6,866 bases of DNA from CAYLRF01 sp964385995. Lineage in GTDB: Bacteria > Bacillota > Clostridia > Lachnospirales > Lachnospiraceae. Position numbers and translations under genes: made by a program. The notes below the pieces were generated by a model. It did not search any database, had not been told where the DNA came from, and was given only the letters and a program-made list of their open reading frames with translations. Positions 1-4,556 of the stretch are shown here, piece by piece (the stretch's first letter is position 1; each line of letters begins with the position of its first letter). The stretch is from the NCBI GenBank assembly GCA_964385995.1, contig CAYLRF010000071.1, positions 1 to 6,866 of the forward strand. The letters run 5' to 3'.

Positions 1-216
1 ATCATAATCGTGCCGGAAGAGGGAGATCACGGGATAGTCATAGAAGTAAAGTACGCTCCAGACGGGCAGCTTGACCGGTACGCGAAGGCCGCATTAGAGC
101 AGATAAAGAGCAGGGATTATGCCGCCGTCCTTTACGACGAGGGCGTGGACCGGGTAATCGAATACGGCGTTGCCTTTTACAAGAAGCGCTGCCGGGTAGT
201 GACTCCCGACTCGTGA
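1..216 (+). CDS. C-terminal end of a PD-(D/E)XK nuclease-domain protein (partial, 5' end outside window)
   Basis: Frame 1 is open from the window edge to TGA at 214-216, giving the last 71 residues of a longer protein. The visible part reads as the core and C-terminal end of a PD-(D/E)XK nuclease fold: a hydrophobic strand with the E-x-K signature (IEVKY, Glu15 and Lys17 of the visible part), then a helix with Gln34 and Tyr40 (ALEQIKSRDY), then a strand ending in YGVAFYKKRCRV. This resembles the nuclease domain found at the C-terminus of many AAA-ATPase-like proteins of gut Clostridia and Bacteroidetes (PDDEXK_9/DUF1703 type). The expected upstream Asp of the active site and any ATPase domain would lie left of the window. 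The cellular role of this family is poorly defined, and nothing here indicates the substrate. The gene faces tpiA and is not part of the glycolytic cluster. Confidence 0.8.
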   Translation: MIIVPEEGDHGIVIEVKYAPDGQLDRYAKAALEQIKSRDYAAVLYDEGVDRVIEYGVAFYKKRCRVVTPDS

Positions 217-221
217 CTTTC

Positions 222-257
222 ACACACCGTATGGCGATGTGCCCGGCGTGTTTTGGC
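222..257 (+). terminator. possible intrinsic terminator of the nuclease-domain gene
   Basis: Just after the TGA, ACACACCG (222-229) can pair with CGGCGTGT (244-251) with one A-C mismatch and a 14-nt loop. The 3' side is followed by an interrupted T stretch (TTTTGGCTGTTTT). Position and polarity fit termination of the plus-strand gene. The stem is short and mismatched, so this is a weak call. Confidence 0.4.
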
Positions 258-312
258 TGTTTTCGCGCGCCGTGTGGCCTGCCGCGGAAACTGCTTCGCG
301 TGATTTTCGGGC

Positions 313-380
313 AAAAAAACGCGTCCCGCGCTGACAGGCACTGACAGGTCAGAAGTCAGAGCAGGATCAGAGCGGGACGC
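313..380 (-). terminator. intrinsic terminator downstream of tpiA
   Basis: Read on the minus strand, the arm at 380-367 (GCGTCCCGCTCTGA) pairs with the arm at 334-321 (TCAGCGCGGGACGC) over 14 positions with one mismatch, and is followed after one G by seven T (319-313). The 32-nt loop contains two CTGAC and two GTCAG segments (331-359), so the top can fold further. It lies 29 bp beyond the tpiA stop and should end the glycolytic transcript before it runs into the convergent nuclease gene. Confidence 0.85.
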
Positions 381-409
381 CGCTAAAGAATACTCCGCCA
401 TCAAAGAAG

Positions 410-1159
410 CTACTTATAGTTTACTATTTTCCCGAAATCCGCCTTAAGCGCCGCGCCGCCCACGAGACCTCCGTCGATATCAGGCTGCGCGAAAAGCTCC
501 GCCGCGCTTGAAGCCGAAACCGATCCGCCGTACTGTATGCGGATGGCTTCCGCTGTCTCACCGCCGTAGAGTTCGCCTACACATTCGCGTATGGCCCCGC
601 ATACTTCCTCGGCCTGATCCGCGGTCGCGACCTTGCCGGTACCTATCGCCCAGATGGGTTCATAGGCGATAACGGCCTTTCCCGCCTGTTCGGCTGTCAC
701 GCCCAGAAAAGCGATCTTTATCTGCTGACGGATGAAATCTATCGTTACTCCCTGCTCGCGCTGAGTGAGCGTCTCTCCGCAGCAGATTATGGGGATTAAC
801 CCGTGTTCGAAGGCCTTCCTCACCTTGAGATTCACCGTCTCGTCCGTTTCGGCGAAATACTGCCTTCTCTCCGAATGTCCGATGATGACATACTCTACTC
901 CGGCGTCAGTCAGCATGGCCGGGGAAATCTCGCCCGTGTATGCGCCTTTTTCCTCGAAATACATATTCTCGGCGCCGATACGTATATTCGTCCCTTTCAC
1001 AGCCTCGACAGCCGGGATAATGTCTATCGCCGGCACGCAGAATACCACGTCGGCGTCGTCTGTCTTAACGAGCGGTTTTAACTCCTCTATGAGCGCCAGT
1101 GCCTCGCTCGGCGTCTTGTTCATCTTCCAGTTGCCCGCTATTATCTTTTTCCTTGCCAT
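410..1159 (-). CDS. tpiA: triosephosphate isomerase
   Basis: Interconverts dihydroxyacetone phosphate and D-glyceraldehyde-3-phosphate in the cytoplasm (glycolysis and gluconeogenesis). The 249-residue product has the full length of the bacterial family. It shows the N-terminal AGNWKMN segment with substrate-binding Asn10 and Lys12, the electrophile His95 in GHSERR, the catalytic base Glu167 in AYEPIWAIGTGK followed by the mobile loop 6 (about 168-176), and the phosphate-binding YGGSV (210-214) and GGLVGGAAL (230-238). Nothing essential is missing. The ATG is preceded by a strong AAGGAGGG site with about 10 nt spacing. The gene starts 27 bp after the pgk stop, with no promoter or terminator between them, so the two are almost certainly co-transcribed. 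A strong terminator follows at 380-313. Confidence 0.98.
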   Translation of the reverse strand: MARKKIIAGNWKMNKTPSEALALIEELKPLVKTDDADVVFCVPAIDIIPAVEAVKGTNIRIGAENMYFEEKGAYTGEISPAMLTDAGVEYVIIGHSERRQYFAETDETVNLKVRKAFEHGLIPIICCGETLTQREQGVTIDFIRQQIKIAFLGVTAEQAGKAVIAYEPIWAIGTGKVATADQAEEVCGAIRECVGELYGGETAEAIRIQYGGSVSASSAAELFAQPDIDGGLVGGAALKADFGKIVNYK

Positions 1160-1186
1160 AATCTTAATTCCCTCCTTAAAAGCGCT

Positions 1187-2380
1187 TTATTTATCGTCAG
1201 CCGCCGCTACGCCCGGAAGTTCCTTCCCTTCCAGAAATTCCAGTGAGGCGCCGCCGCCCGTGGAAATATGCGTCATCTTATCGCCGTATCCCAATTGATT
1301 TACCGCGGCCGCGGAATCTCCTCCGCCTATGATCGTCACCGCGTCGGTTTCCGAAAGAGCCTTCGCGACCGCCTCGGTCCCGGCCGCGAACTTAGGCATC
1401 TCAAAGCACCCCATGGGTCCGTTCCAGACCACGGTTTTCGCCGTCTTTACGGCTTTTGCGTAAAGTCTTGCCGTCTCGGGGCCTATGTCAAGTCCCTGCC
1501 AGCCGTCCGGTATTTCCCCGCAGGCGACCACCTTCGTGTTCGCGTCATTGGAGAACGAATCGGCGATCACCGTGTCGGTGGGCAACATAAGCTTCACGCC
1601 GCGATTTTCGGCCTTCTTTATCATGTCGAGCGCGTATCCGCAATAATCTTCCTCCAGAAGCGAATCCCCGACACTTCCGCCCTGCGCCTTGGCGAAGGTA
1701 TACGCCATGCCGCCGCCTATGATGAGTGTGTCCACTTTCTCCAGCAGATTCTCGATGACCGATATCTTGCTTGACACCTTTGAGCCGCCGAGGATGGCAA
1801 CGAACGGACGCTTCGGATTGTCAACGGCATTTCCCAAAAAATCTATCTCTTTTTGCATGAGATAACCTACCGCGCAGGTGTCCACGTACTTTGTCACGCC
1901 GACGTTGGAACAATGCGCTCTGTGCGCCGTACCGAACGCGTCATCCACAAATACGTCGCAAAGCGACGCGAGCTCCCTGCTGAATCCGTCCTCGTTCTTA
2001 GTCTCCTCGGCTCTGTAACGGGTATTTTCCAGAAGGACCACGTCGCCGTCTTTCATCGCCGCCACCGCCGCCCTCGCGTGTTCTCCGACCACATTGTCAT
2101 CCGGCGCGAACGTCACTTTCTGTCCCAAAAGCTCGGACAGGCGCCCCGCCACGGGACGAAGCGAAAGCTCGGGCTTCGGCTCGCCTTTGGGTTTTCCCAT
2201 ATGTGAGCAGAGGATAACCCTGCCTCCGTCCGAGATCAATTTTCTGATCGTGGGAAGAGCCGCCACCAGCCGGTTTTCATCCGTGATTTTCCCATCCGCC
2301 ATAGGCACGTTGAAATCGCATCTTACCAGCACCTTAAGTCCCTTGACATTGATGTCATCCACTGTCTTCTTATTTAACAT
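1187..2380 (-). CDS. pgk: phosphoglycerate kinase
   Basis: Transfers the acyl phosphate of 1,3-bisphosphoglycerate to ADP, the first ATP-yielding step of glycolysis (cytoplasmic). The 397-residue product matches the usual family length. Visible motifs are the PGK signature VLVRCDFNVP (17-26), the substrate-binding region DENRLVAALPTI (about 34-45), SHMGKPKG (59-66), ENTRY (118-122) and DDAFGTAHRAHCS (146-158), then in the C-domain LGGSKVSSKI (197-206), GGGMAYTF (222-229), the nucleotide-binding NGPMGCFE (320-327), GGGDSAAA (352-359) and STGGGASLEFLEGKELPG (373-390). The ATG has an upstream AAAGAGGT Shine-Dalgarno. tpiA follows 27 bp downstream. Upstream, 483 bp with an internal terminator separates it from gap. 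A pgk-proximal promoter is therefore expected, but I could not pick one confidently. Confidence 0.98.
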   Translation of the reverse strand: MLNKKTVDDINVKGLKVLVRCDFNVPMADGKITDENRLVAALPTIRKLISDGGRVILCSHMGKPKGEPKPELSLRPVAGRLSELLGQKVTFAPDDNVVGEHARAAVAAMKDGDVVLLENTRYRAEETKNEDGFSRELASLCDVFVDDAFGTAHRAHCSNVGVTKYVDTCAVGYLMQKEIDFLGNAVDNPKRPFVAILGGSKVSSKISVIENLLEKVDTLIIGGGMAYTFAKAQGGSVGDSLLEEDYCGYALDMIKKAENRGVKLMLPTDTVIADSFSNDANTKVVACGEIPDGWQGLDIGPETARLYAKAVKTAKTVVWNGPMGCFEMPKFAAGTEAVAKALSETDAVTIIGGGDSAAAVNQLGYGDKMTHISTGGGASLEFLEGKELPGVAAADDK

Positions 2381-2410
2381 AAATTACCTCTTTCCTGCCG
2401 CGCCTCCCGC

Positions 2411-2510
2411 GTCAGCCTCGCGGCCGCTCTAACTGACTTGACCCTTAAACCTCCGCCGCGCCGCCTTTAGTGTCAGCCGCGTGATCTTAAAAGCGCGGCC
2501 CTCAAACCTT
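2411..2510. repeat. degenerate ~60-bp direct repeat in the pgk leader
   Basis: Two partial copies lie in the pgk-proximal half of the gap-pgk spacer. GTCAGCC occurs at 2411 and again at 2472 (61 bp apart). Each is followed by a related box, CCCTTAAACCT (2442-2452) and CCCTCAAACCT (2499-2509), lying 31 and 27 bp after its GTCAGCC. The copies are otherwise diverged. No ORF with a ribosome site covers them. Confidence 0.45.
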
Positions 2511-2541
2511 CATCATTTTCGACAGGCCTTTTCACTTCACT

Positions 2542-2576
2542 AAAAGAAAAGGTCCGATCCCTGTCCCGACCGAACC
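2542..2576 (-). terminator. intrinsic terminator between gap and pgk
   Basis: Minus-strand reading: GGTTCGGTC (2576-2568), an 8-nt loop, then GATCGGACC (2559-2551), a 9-bp stem including two G-U pairs, followed directly by TTTTCTTTT (2550-2542). The polarity is that of the gap-pgk-tpiA transcript. It lies 287 bp after the gap stop and 161 bp before the pgk start. It could simply end a monocistronic gap transcript or reduce read-through into pgk-tpiA. I saw no clear antiterminator partner. Confidence 0.7.
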
Positions 2577-2653
2577 TTTCCCGAATTCCGCGTTTCTTTC
2601 ATTAAAATACGTTACCTGCCGCGACTGCGCCGCGCCTTATCTCATACGCACCC

Positions 2654-2860
2654 GCCGCTCACCCTCCCGCGCGAAACTGTCCACCTGCGAAAAGCTGTTG
2701 GCATTCATTTTCCCAAGCCGCCTGCCCTCCCGCGCGGATACTTTCGTAGATTGCCTGAGATGACGGTCGACATACGCGGTAAGCCGCTCGCCCTCTTACG
2801 CGGACAACGTGCGTTCCTGACATCCGCGGCTCGCACGCCGCTTTTAATAACACGCGGCTT
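2654..2860. repeat. three degenerate ~63-66 bp tandem repeat units downstream of gap
   Basis: Units start at 2654, 2717 and 2783 (63 and 66 bp apart), each opening with GCCGC(T/C)... and a CCCTCCCGCGCG-like box. The first 20 bases of units 1 and 2 agree at 17 positions, and units 2 and 3 agree at 15. A shorter partial start (GCCGCTTTT) is at 2837. The repeats fill the gap-proximal half of the gap-pgk spacer and keep a minus-strand frame open by chance (2853-2659). That frame has no Shine-Dalgarno and no recognisable protein character, so I do not call a gene. Confidence 0.55.
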
Positions 2861-2863
2861 AAA

Positions 2864-3877
2864 TTATGACAACTCCGCGAAATACTTGATCGTCCTTACC
2901 ATCTGACTGGTGTAGGAGTTCTCATTATCATACCATGAAACTACCTGCACCTGAGTGGTTCCGTTATCAAGCGGCAGAACCATCGTCTGTGTCGCGTCAA
3001 AAAGTGAGCCGTACCTCATGCCGATGATATCGCTGGATACGATCTCGTCTTCATTGTAACCGAATGACTCCGTCGCGGCGGCCTTCATGGCAGCGTTGAT
3101 CTCTTCCTTCGTCACATTTCCCTCCACGACAGCCGTAAGGATCGTGGTCGAACCCGTAGGGGTGGGCACACGCTGTGCAGCGCCGATAAGCTTGCCGTTT
3201 AACTCGGGGATGACAAGCCCGATAGCCTTCGCTGCGCCCGTGCTGTTCGGCACGATGTTGACCGCCGCGGCGCGGGACCTTCTCAAATCGCCCTTCCTCT
3301 GCGGCCCGTCGAGTGTCATCTGATCGCCCGTGTAAGCGTGAATCGTGCACATAATACCCGACTTGATGGGAGCGCGCTTATTTAAAGCGTCAGCCATCGG
3401 AGCGAGGCAGTTCGTCGTGCAGGAAGCCGCCGAAATCACGGTGTCCTCGGGTCTAAGTGTCTTGTGATTTACATTGTAAACGATGGTCGGCAGATCATTG
3501 CCCGCGGGCGCGGAGATGACCACTTTTCTCGCGCCGGCCTTGATATGAGCCTCGGCCTTTGCCTTGGAAGTGTAAAATCCCGTGCACTCCAGTACCACGT
3601 CCACGCCGATCTTTCCCCAGGGAAGCTCCTCGGCGTTCGCGATCGCGTAAATCTTAATCTCTTTGCCGTCCACGATGATGGAATCATCCGTGCTTGATAC
3701 CTTGTCCGCCAGAGCGTATCTGCCCTGAGAAGAATCGTATTTGAGCAAATGCGCCAGCATCTTCGGGGATGTGAGGTCGTTAATCGCCACCACTTCATAT
3801 CCTTCCGCGCCGAACATCTGCCTGAACGCGAGCCTTCCTATGCGTCCGAAACCGTTAATCGCTACTTTTACTGCCAT
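2864..3877 (-). CDS. gap: type I glyceraldehyde-3-phosphate dehydrogenase
   Basis: Oxidises and phosphorylates glyceraldehyde-3-phosphate to 1,3-bisphosphoglycerate with NAD in the cytoplasm. The 337-residue product has the normal length. It carries the Rossmann motif INGFGRIGR (7-15), Asp34 at the adenine-ribose position (AIND, typical of NAD preference), the active-site ASCTTNC with nucleophile Cys153, His180 in TIHAYTGDQ, the phosphate-site segment NIVPNSTGAAKAIG (207-220), RVPTPTGS (236-243) and the C-terminal WYDNENSY (315-322). The frame stays open 17 codons further upstream. The start at 3877 is preferred because it gives the conserved N-terminus MAVKVAINGFGR, has AGGAGGG nine bases before it, and because the upstream ATG at 3928 would lie almost on the predicted transcription start. 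It is the first protein gene of the gap-pgk-tpiA cluster. Confidence 0.98.
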   Translation of the reverse strand: MAVKVAINGFGRIGRLAFRQMFGAEGYEVVAINDLTSPKMLAHLLKYDSSQGRYALADKVSSTDDSIIVDGKEIKIYAIANAEELPWGKIGVDVVLECTGFYTSKAKAEAHIKAGARKVVISAPAGNDLPTIVYNVNHKTLRPEDTVISAASCTTNCLAPMADALNKRAPIKSGIMCTIHAYTGDQMTLDGPQRKGDLRRSRAAAVNIVPNSTGAAKAIGLVIPELNGKLIGAAQRVPTPTGSTTILTAVVEGNVTKEEINAAMKAAATESFGYNEDEIVSSDIIGMRYGSLFDATQTMVLPLDNGTTQVQVVSWYDNENSYTSQMVRTIKYFAELS

Positions 3878-3886
3878 CTTATGATG

Positions 3887-3893
3887 CCCTCCT
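3887..3893 (-). promoter_or_regulatory. Shine-Dalgarno deciding the gap start
   Basis: Minus-strand AGGAGGG lies 9 nt before the ATG at 3877. It sits inside the reading-frame extension, which argues that the 17 extra codons upstream are not translated. Confidence 0.85.
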
Positions 3894-3937
3894 CTTCTCC
3901 TTTTTTTACTGCATCCCATACTTTCCAAACGAAATAG

Positions 3938-3966
3938 ATTGTACTAAGAAGCTCCCGATATTTCAA
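3938..3966 (-). promoter_or_regulatory. sigma-A/sigma-70 type promoter of gap
   Basis: Minus strand: -35 TTGAAA (3966-3961), 17-bp spacer, -10 TACAAT (3943-3938). The predicted start is near 3931, giving a leader of about 54 nt to the ATG at 3877. This is one of the best promoter matches in the window. Its -35 overlaps one arm of a perfect 10-bp inverted repeat. Confidence 0.75.
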
Positions 3967-4006
3967 GCATTTTTTCAAACGCCGAACCGACCGCGTAAAT
4001 ATCGGG
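3954..4006. repeat. perfect 10-bp inverted repeat overlapping the gap promoter
   Basis: CCCGATATTT (3954-3963) and AAATATCGGG (3997-4006) are exact reverse complements separated by 33 bp. The left arm overlaps the gap -35 and the right arm ends 4 bp from the tRNA-Ala 3' end. The arm centres are 43 bp apart, about four helical turns. It could be a paired operator, or an RNA stem-loop trimming or ending the tRNA transcript. No T tract follows, so it is not a classical intrinsic terminator. Confidence 0.5.
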
Positions 4007-4010
4007 GAAA

Positions 4011-4083
4011 TGGAGACGGAGGGACTCGAACCCTTGACCTATGCGTTGCGAACGCATCGCTCTCCCAACTGAGCTACGCCCCC
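4011..4083 (-). tRNA. tRNA-Ala (anticodon CGC)
   Basis: The 73-nt cloverleaf reads on the minus strand. The acceptor is GGGGGCG/CGTCTCC with the G3-U70 pair that marks alanine tRNAs. The D arm is GCTC-AGTTGGGA-GAGC. The anticodon stem ATGCG/CGCAT closes the loop TTCGCAA with anticodon CGC (4050-4048), decoding GCG. The variable loop has five bases. The T loop TTCGAGT sits on a stem with four good pairs and an A49-C65 mismatch. The discriminator is A73. No CCA is encoded (the next bases are TTT), so the end must be added by nucleotidyltransferase. A TATAAT promoter lies about 17 bp upstream. Confidence 0.93.
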
Positions 4084-4099
4084 GTGAAGTCACTTCCGC

Positions 4100-4128
4100 A
4101 TTATACTCGCTTTACGCCCTCCGCGCAA
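4100..4128 (-). promoter_or_regulatory. promoter of tRNA-Ala
   Basis: Minus strand: -10 TATAAT (4105-4100), perfect consensus, with -35-like TTGCGC (4128-4123) at a 17-bp spacing. The predicted start near 4093 leaves a leader of about 10 nt before the tRNA. The promoter lies inside the first unit of a 63-bp duplication. Confidence 0.65.
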
Positions 4129-4203
4129 GCGGGTGTTTGTGCTTGTAAATGTGGCCAAGCCCTCTATTCTCGCTTTACGTGCTCCGCGCAGGCGGGTGCT
4201 TGC
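4100..4203. repeat. 63-bp tandem duplication covering the tRNA-Ala promoter
   Basis: Segment 4106-4140 matches 4169-4203 at 30 of 35 positions, exactly 63 bp apart, starting with CTCGCTTTACG in both. Unit 1 carries the intact TATAAT. The equivalent place in unit 2 (4168-4163) reads AATAGA on the minus strand. The second copy thus looks like a duplicated promoter whose -10 has decayed. An open frame through the repeats (+ strand 4084-4341) has no ribosome site and is not called. Confidence 0.65.
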
Positions 4204-4233
4204 CACGGCGAAGATCGGTTGCCCGGGGTGTCT

Positions 4234-4371
4234 TTCGTGAGAGTAAATGCACCACCTTCATTCATCAGAGTAAATTGGGCGCCTTCGTTCGTCTTAAGTA
4301 ACCGCAGGCAGTGTCGCGCAAAAGGGCTGCGTTTACTTTGACGATTAACGAACAGATTTACTCTGACGATC
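4234..4371. repeat. five-copy motif array upstream of pfp (3 direct + 2 inverted)
   Basis: Consensus TTCGTCAGAGTAAAT. Plus-strand copies: 4234-4248 (TTCGTGAGAGTAAAT), 4261-4275 (TTCATCAGAGTAAAT) and a weaker 4288-4302 (TTCGTCTTAAGTAAC), spaced exactly 27 bp. Minus-strand copies: 4346-4331 (AATCGTCAAAGTAAAC) and 4371-4356 (GATCGTCAGAGTAAAT), spaced 25 bp. The two sets point toward each other about position 4316. The array ends 17 bp before the pfp -35. The rest of 4204-4388 holds no supported gene. It may be an operator array, a decayed small palindromic element, or a transcribed foldback. Confidence 0.6.
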
Positions 4372-4388
4372 AACACGGCATTTTATTA

Positions 4389-4416
4389 TTTACACCCCGC
4401 CCAAACGTGTTAAAAT
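4389..4416 (+). promoter_or_regulatory. promoter of pfp
   Basis: -35 TTTACA (4389-4394), 16-bp spacer, -10 TAAAAT (4411-4416), preceded by TGT, an extended -10. The predicted start near 4423 gives a leader of about 134 nt before the ATG at 4557. The 11-mer CGTGTTAAAAT at this -10 also occurs at the -10 of the DtxR-like gene. Confidence 0.6.
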
Positions 4417-4542
4417 AGGCAAGGTGCGCGGCTTTAAGACGAGCGTGCGGGAACCTTCCGGTATCCGCGCCTGAAAAACGGCGGATCCGCATGTTGTGTT
4501 TCAAAAACCGCCTCCCGAACGTGAATCGGATGGTGCAAAAAG

Positions 4543-4549
4543 AAAGGAG
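4543..4549 (+). promoter_or_regulatory. Shine-Dalgarno deciding the pfp start
   Basis: AAAGGAG lies 7 nt before ATG 4557. The frame stays open for 22 more codons to an ATG at 4491, but that ATG has only a poor GGCGG-like site and the extra residues have no family resemblance. Confidence 0.8.
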
Positions 4550-4556
4550 TTTATCC

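Noticed and set aside
765..1298. 177-codon plus-strand frame opposite tpiA and the pgk end
   Set aside because: Shadow of two intact conserved genes. Low-complexity Ser/Ala-rich product.
2381..2541. A promoter for pgk downstream of the internal terminator
   Set aside because: TAAGAT and similar -10-like words exist, but none has an acceptable -35 at 16-18 bp. Not called.
2826..2846. GCGGC-loop-GCCGC hairpin followed by TTTTAATAA on the plus strand
   Set aside because: It looks like a terminator only on the plus strand, where no gene precedes it. On the gap transcript strand no T tract follows.
2659..2853. Minus-strand 64-codon open frame in the gap-pgk spacer
   Set aside because: It has no Shine-Dalgarno, begins right after the gap stop, is composed of the degenerate repeat units, and its product resembles no protein family I recognise.
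3878..3928. Seventeen-codon N-terminal extension of gap
   Set aside because: It contains the Shine-Dalgarno for the downstream ATG, begins at the predicted transcription start, and is absent from the conserved GAPDH N-terminus.
4234..4371. CRISPR array
   Set aside because: Only five degenerate copies in two opposite orientations with about 10-12 bp between them. There are no regular 30-bp spacers and no cas genes.
4084..4376. Open frames on both strands upstream of pfp (85 codons +, 70 codons -)
   Set aside because: Both run through tandem repeats, which make repeated peptides (RFT..SAQAG, RVN.APSF) on whichever strand is read. They have no ribosome sites and overlap the tRNA promoter.
4491..4556. 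Twenty-two-codon N-terminal extension of pfp
   Set aside because: Weak ribosome site, and the strong AAAGGAG lies inside it, 7 nt before ATG 4557.
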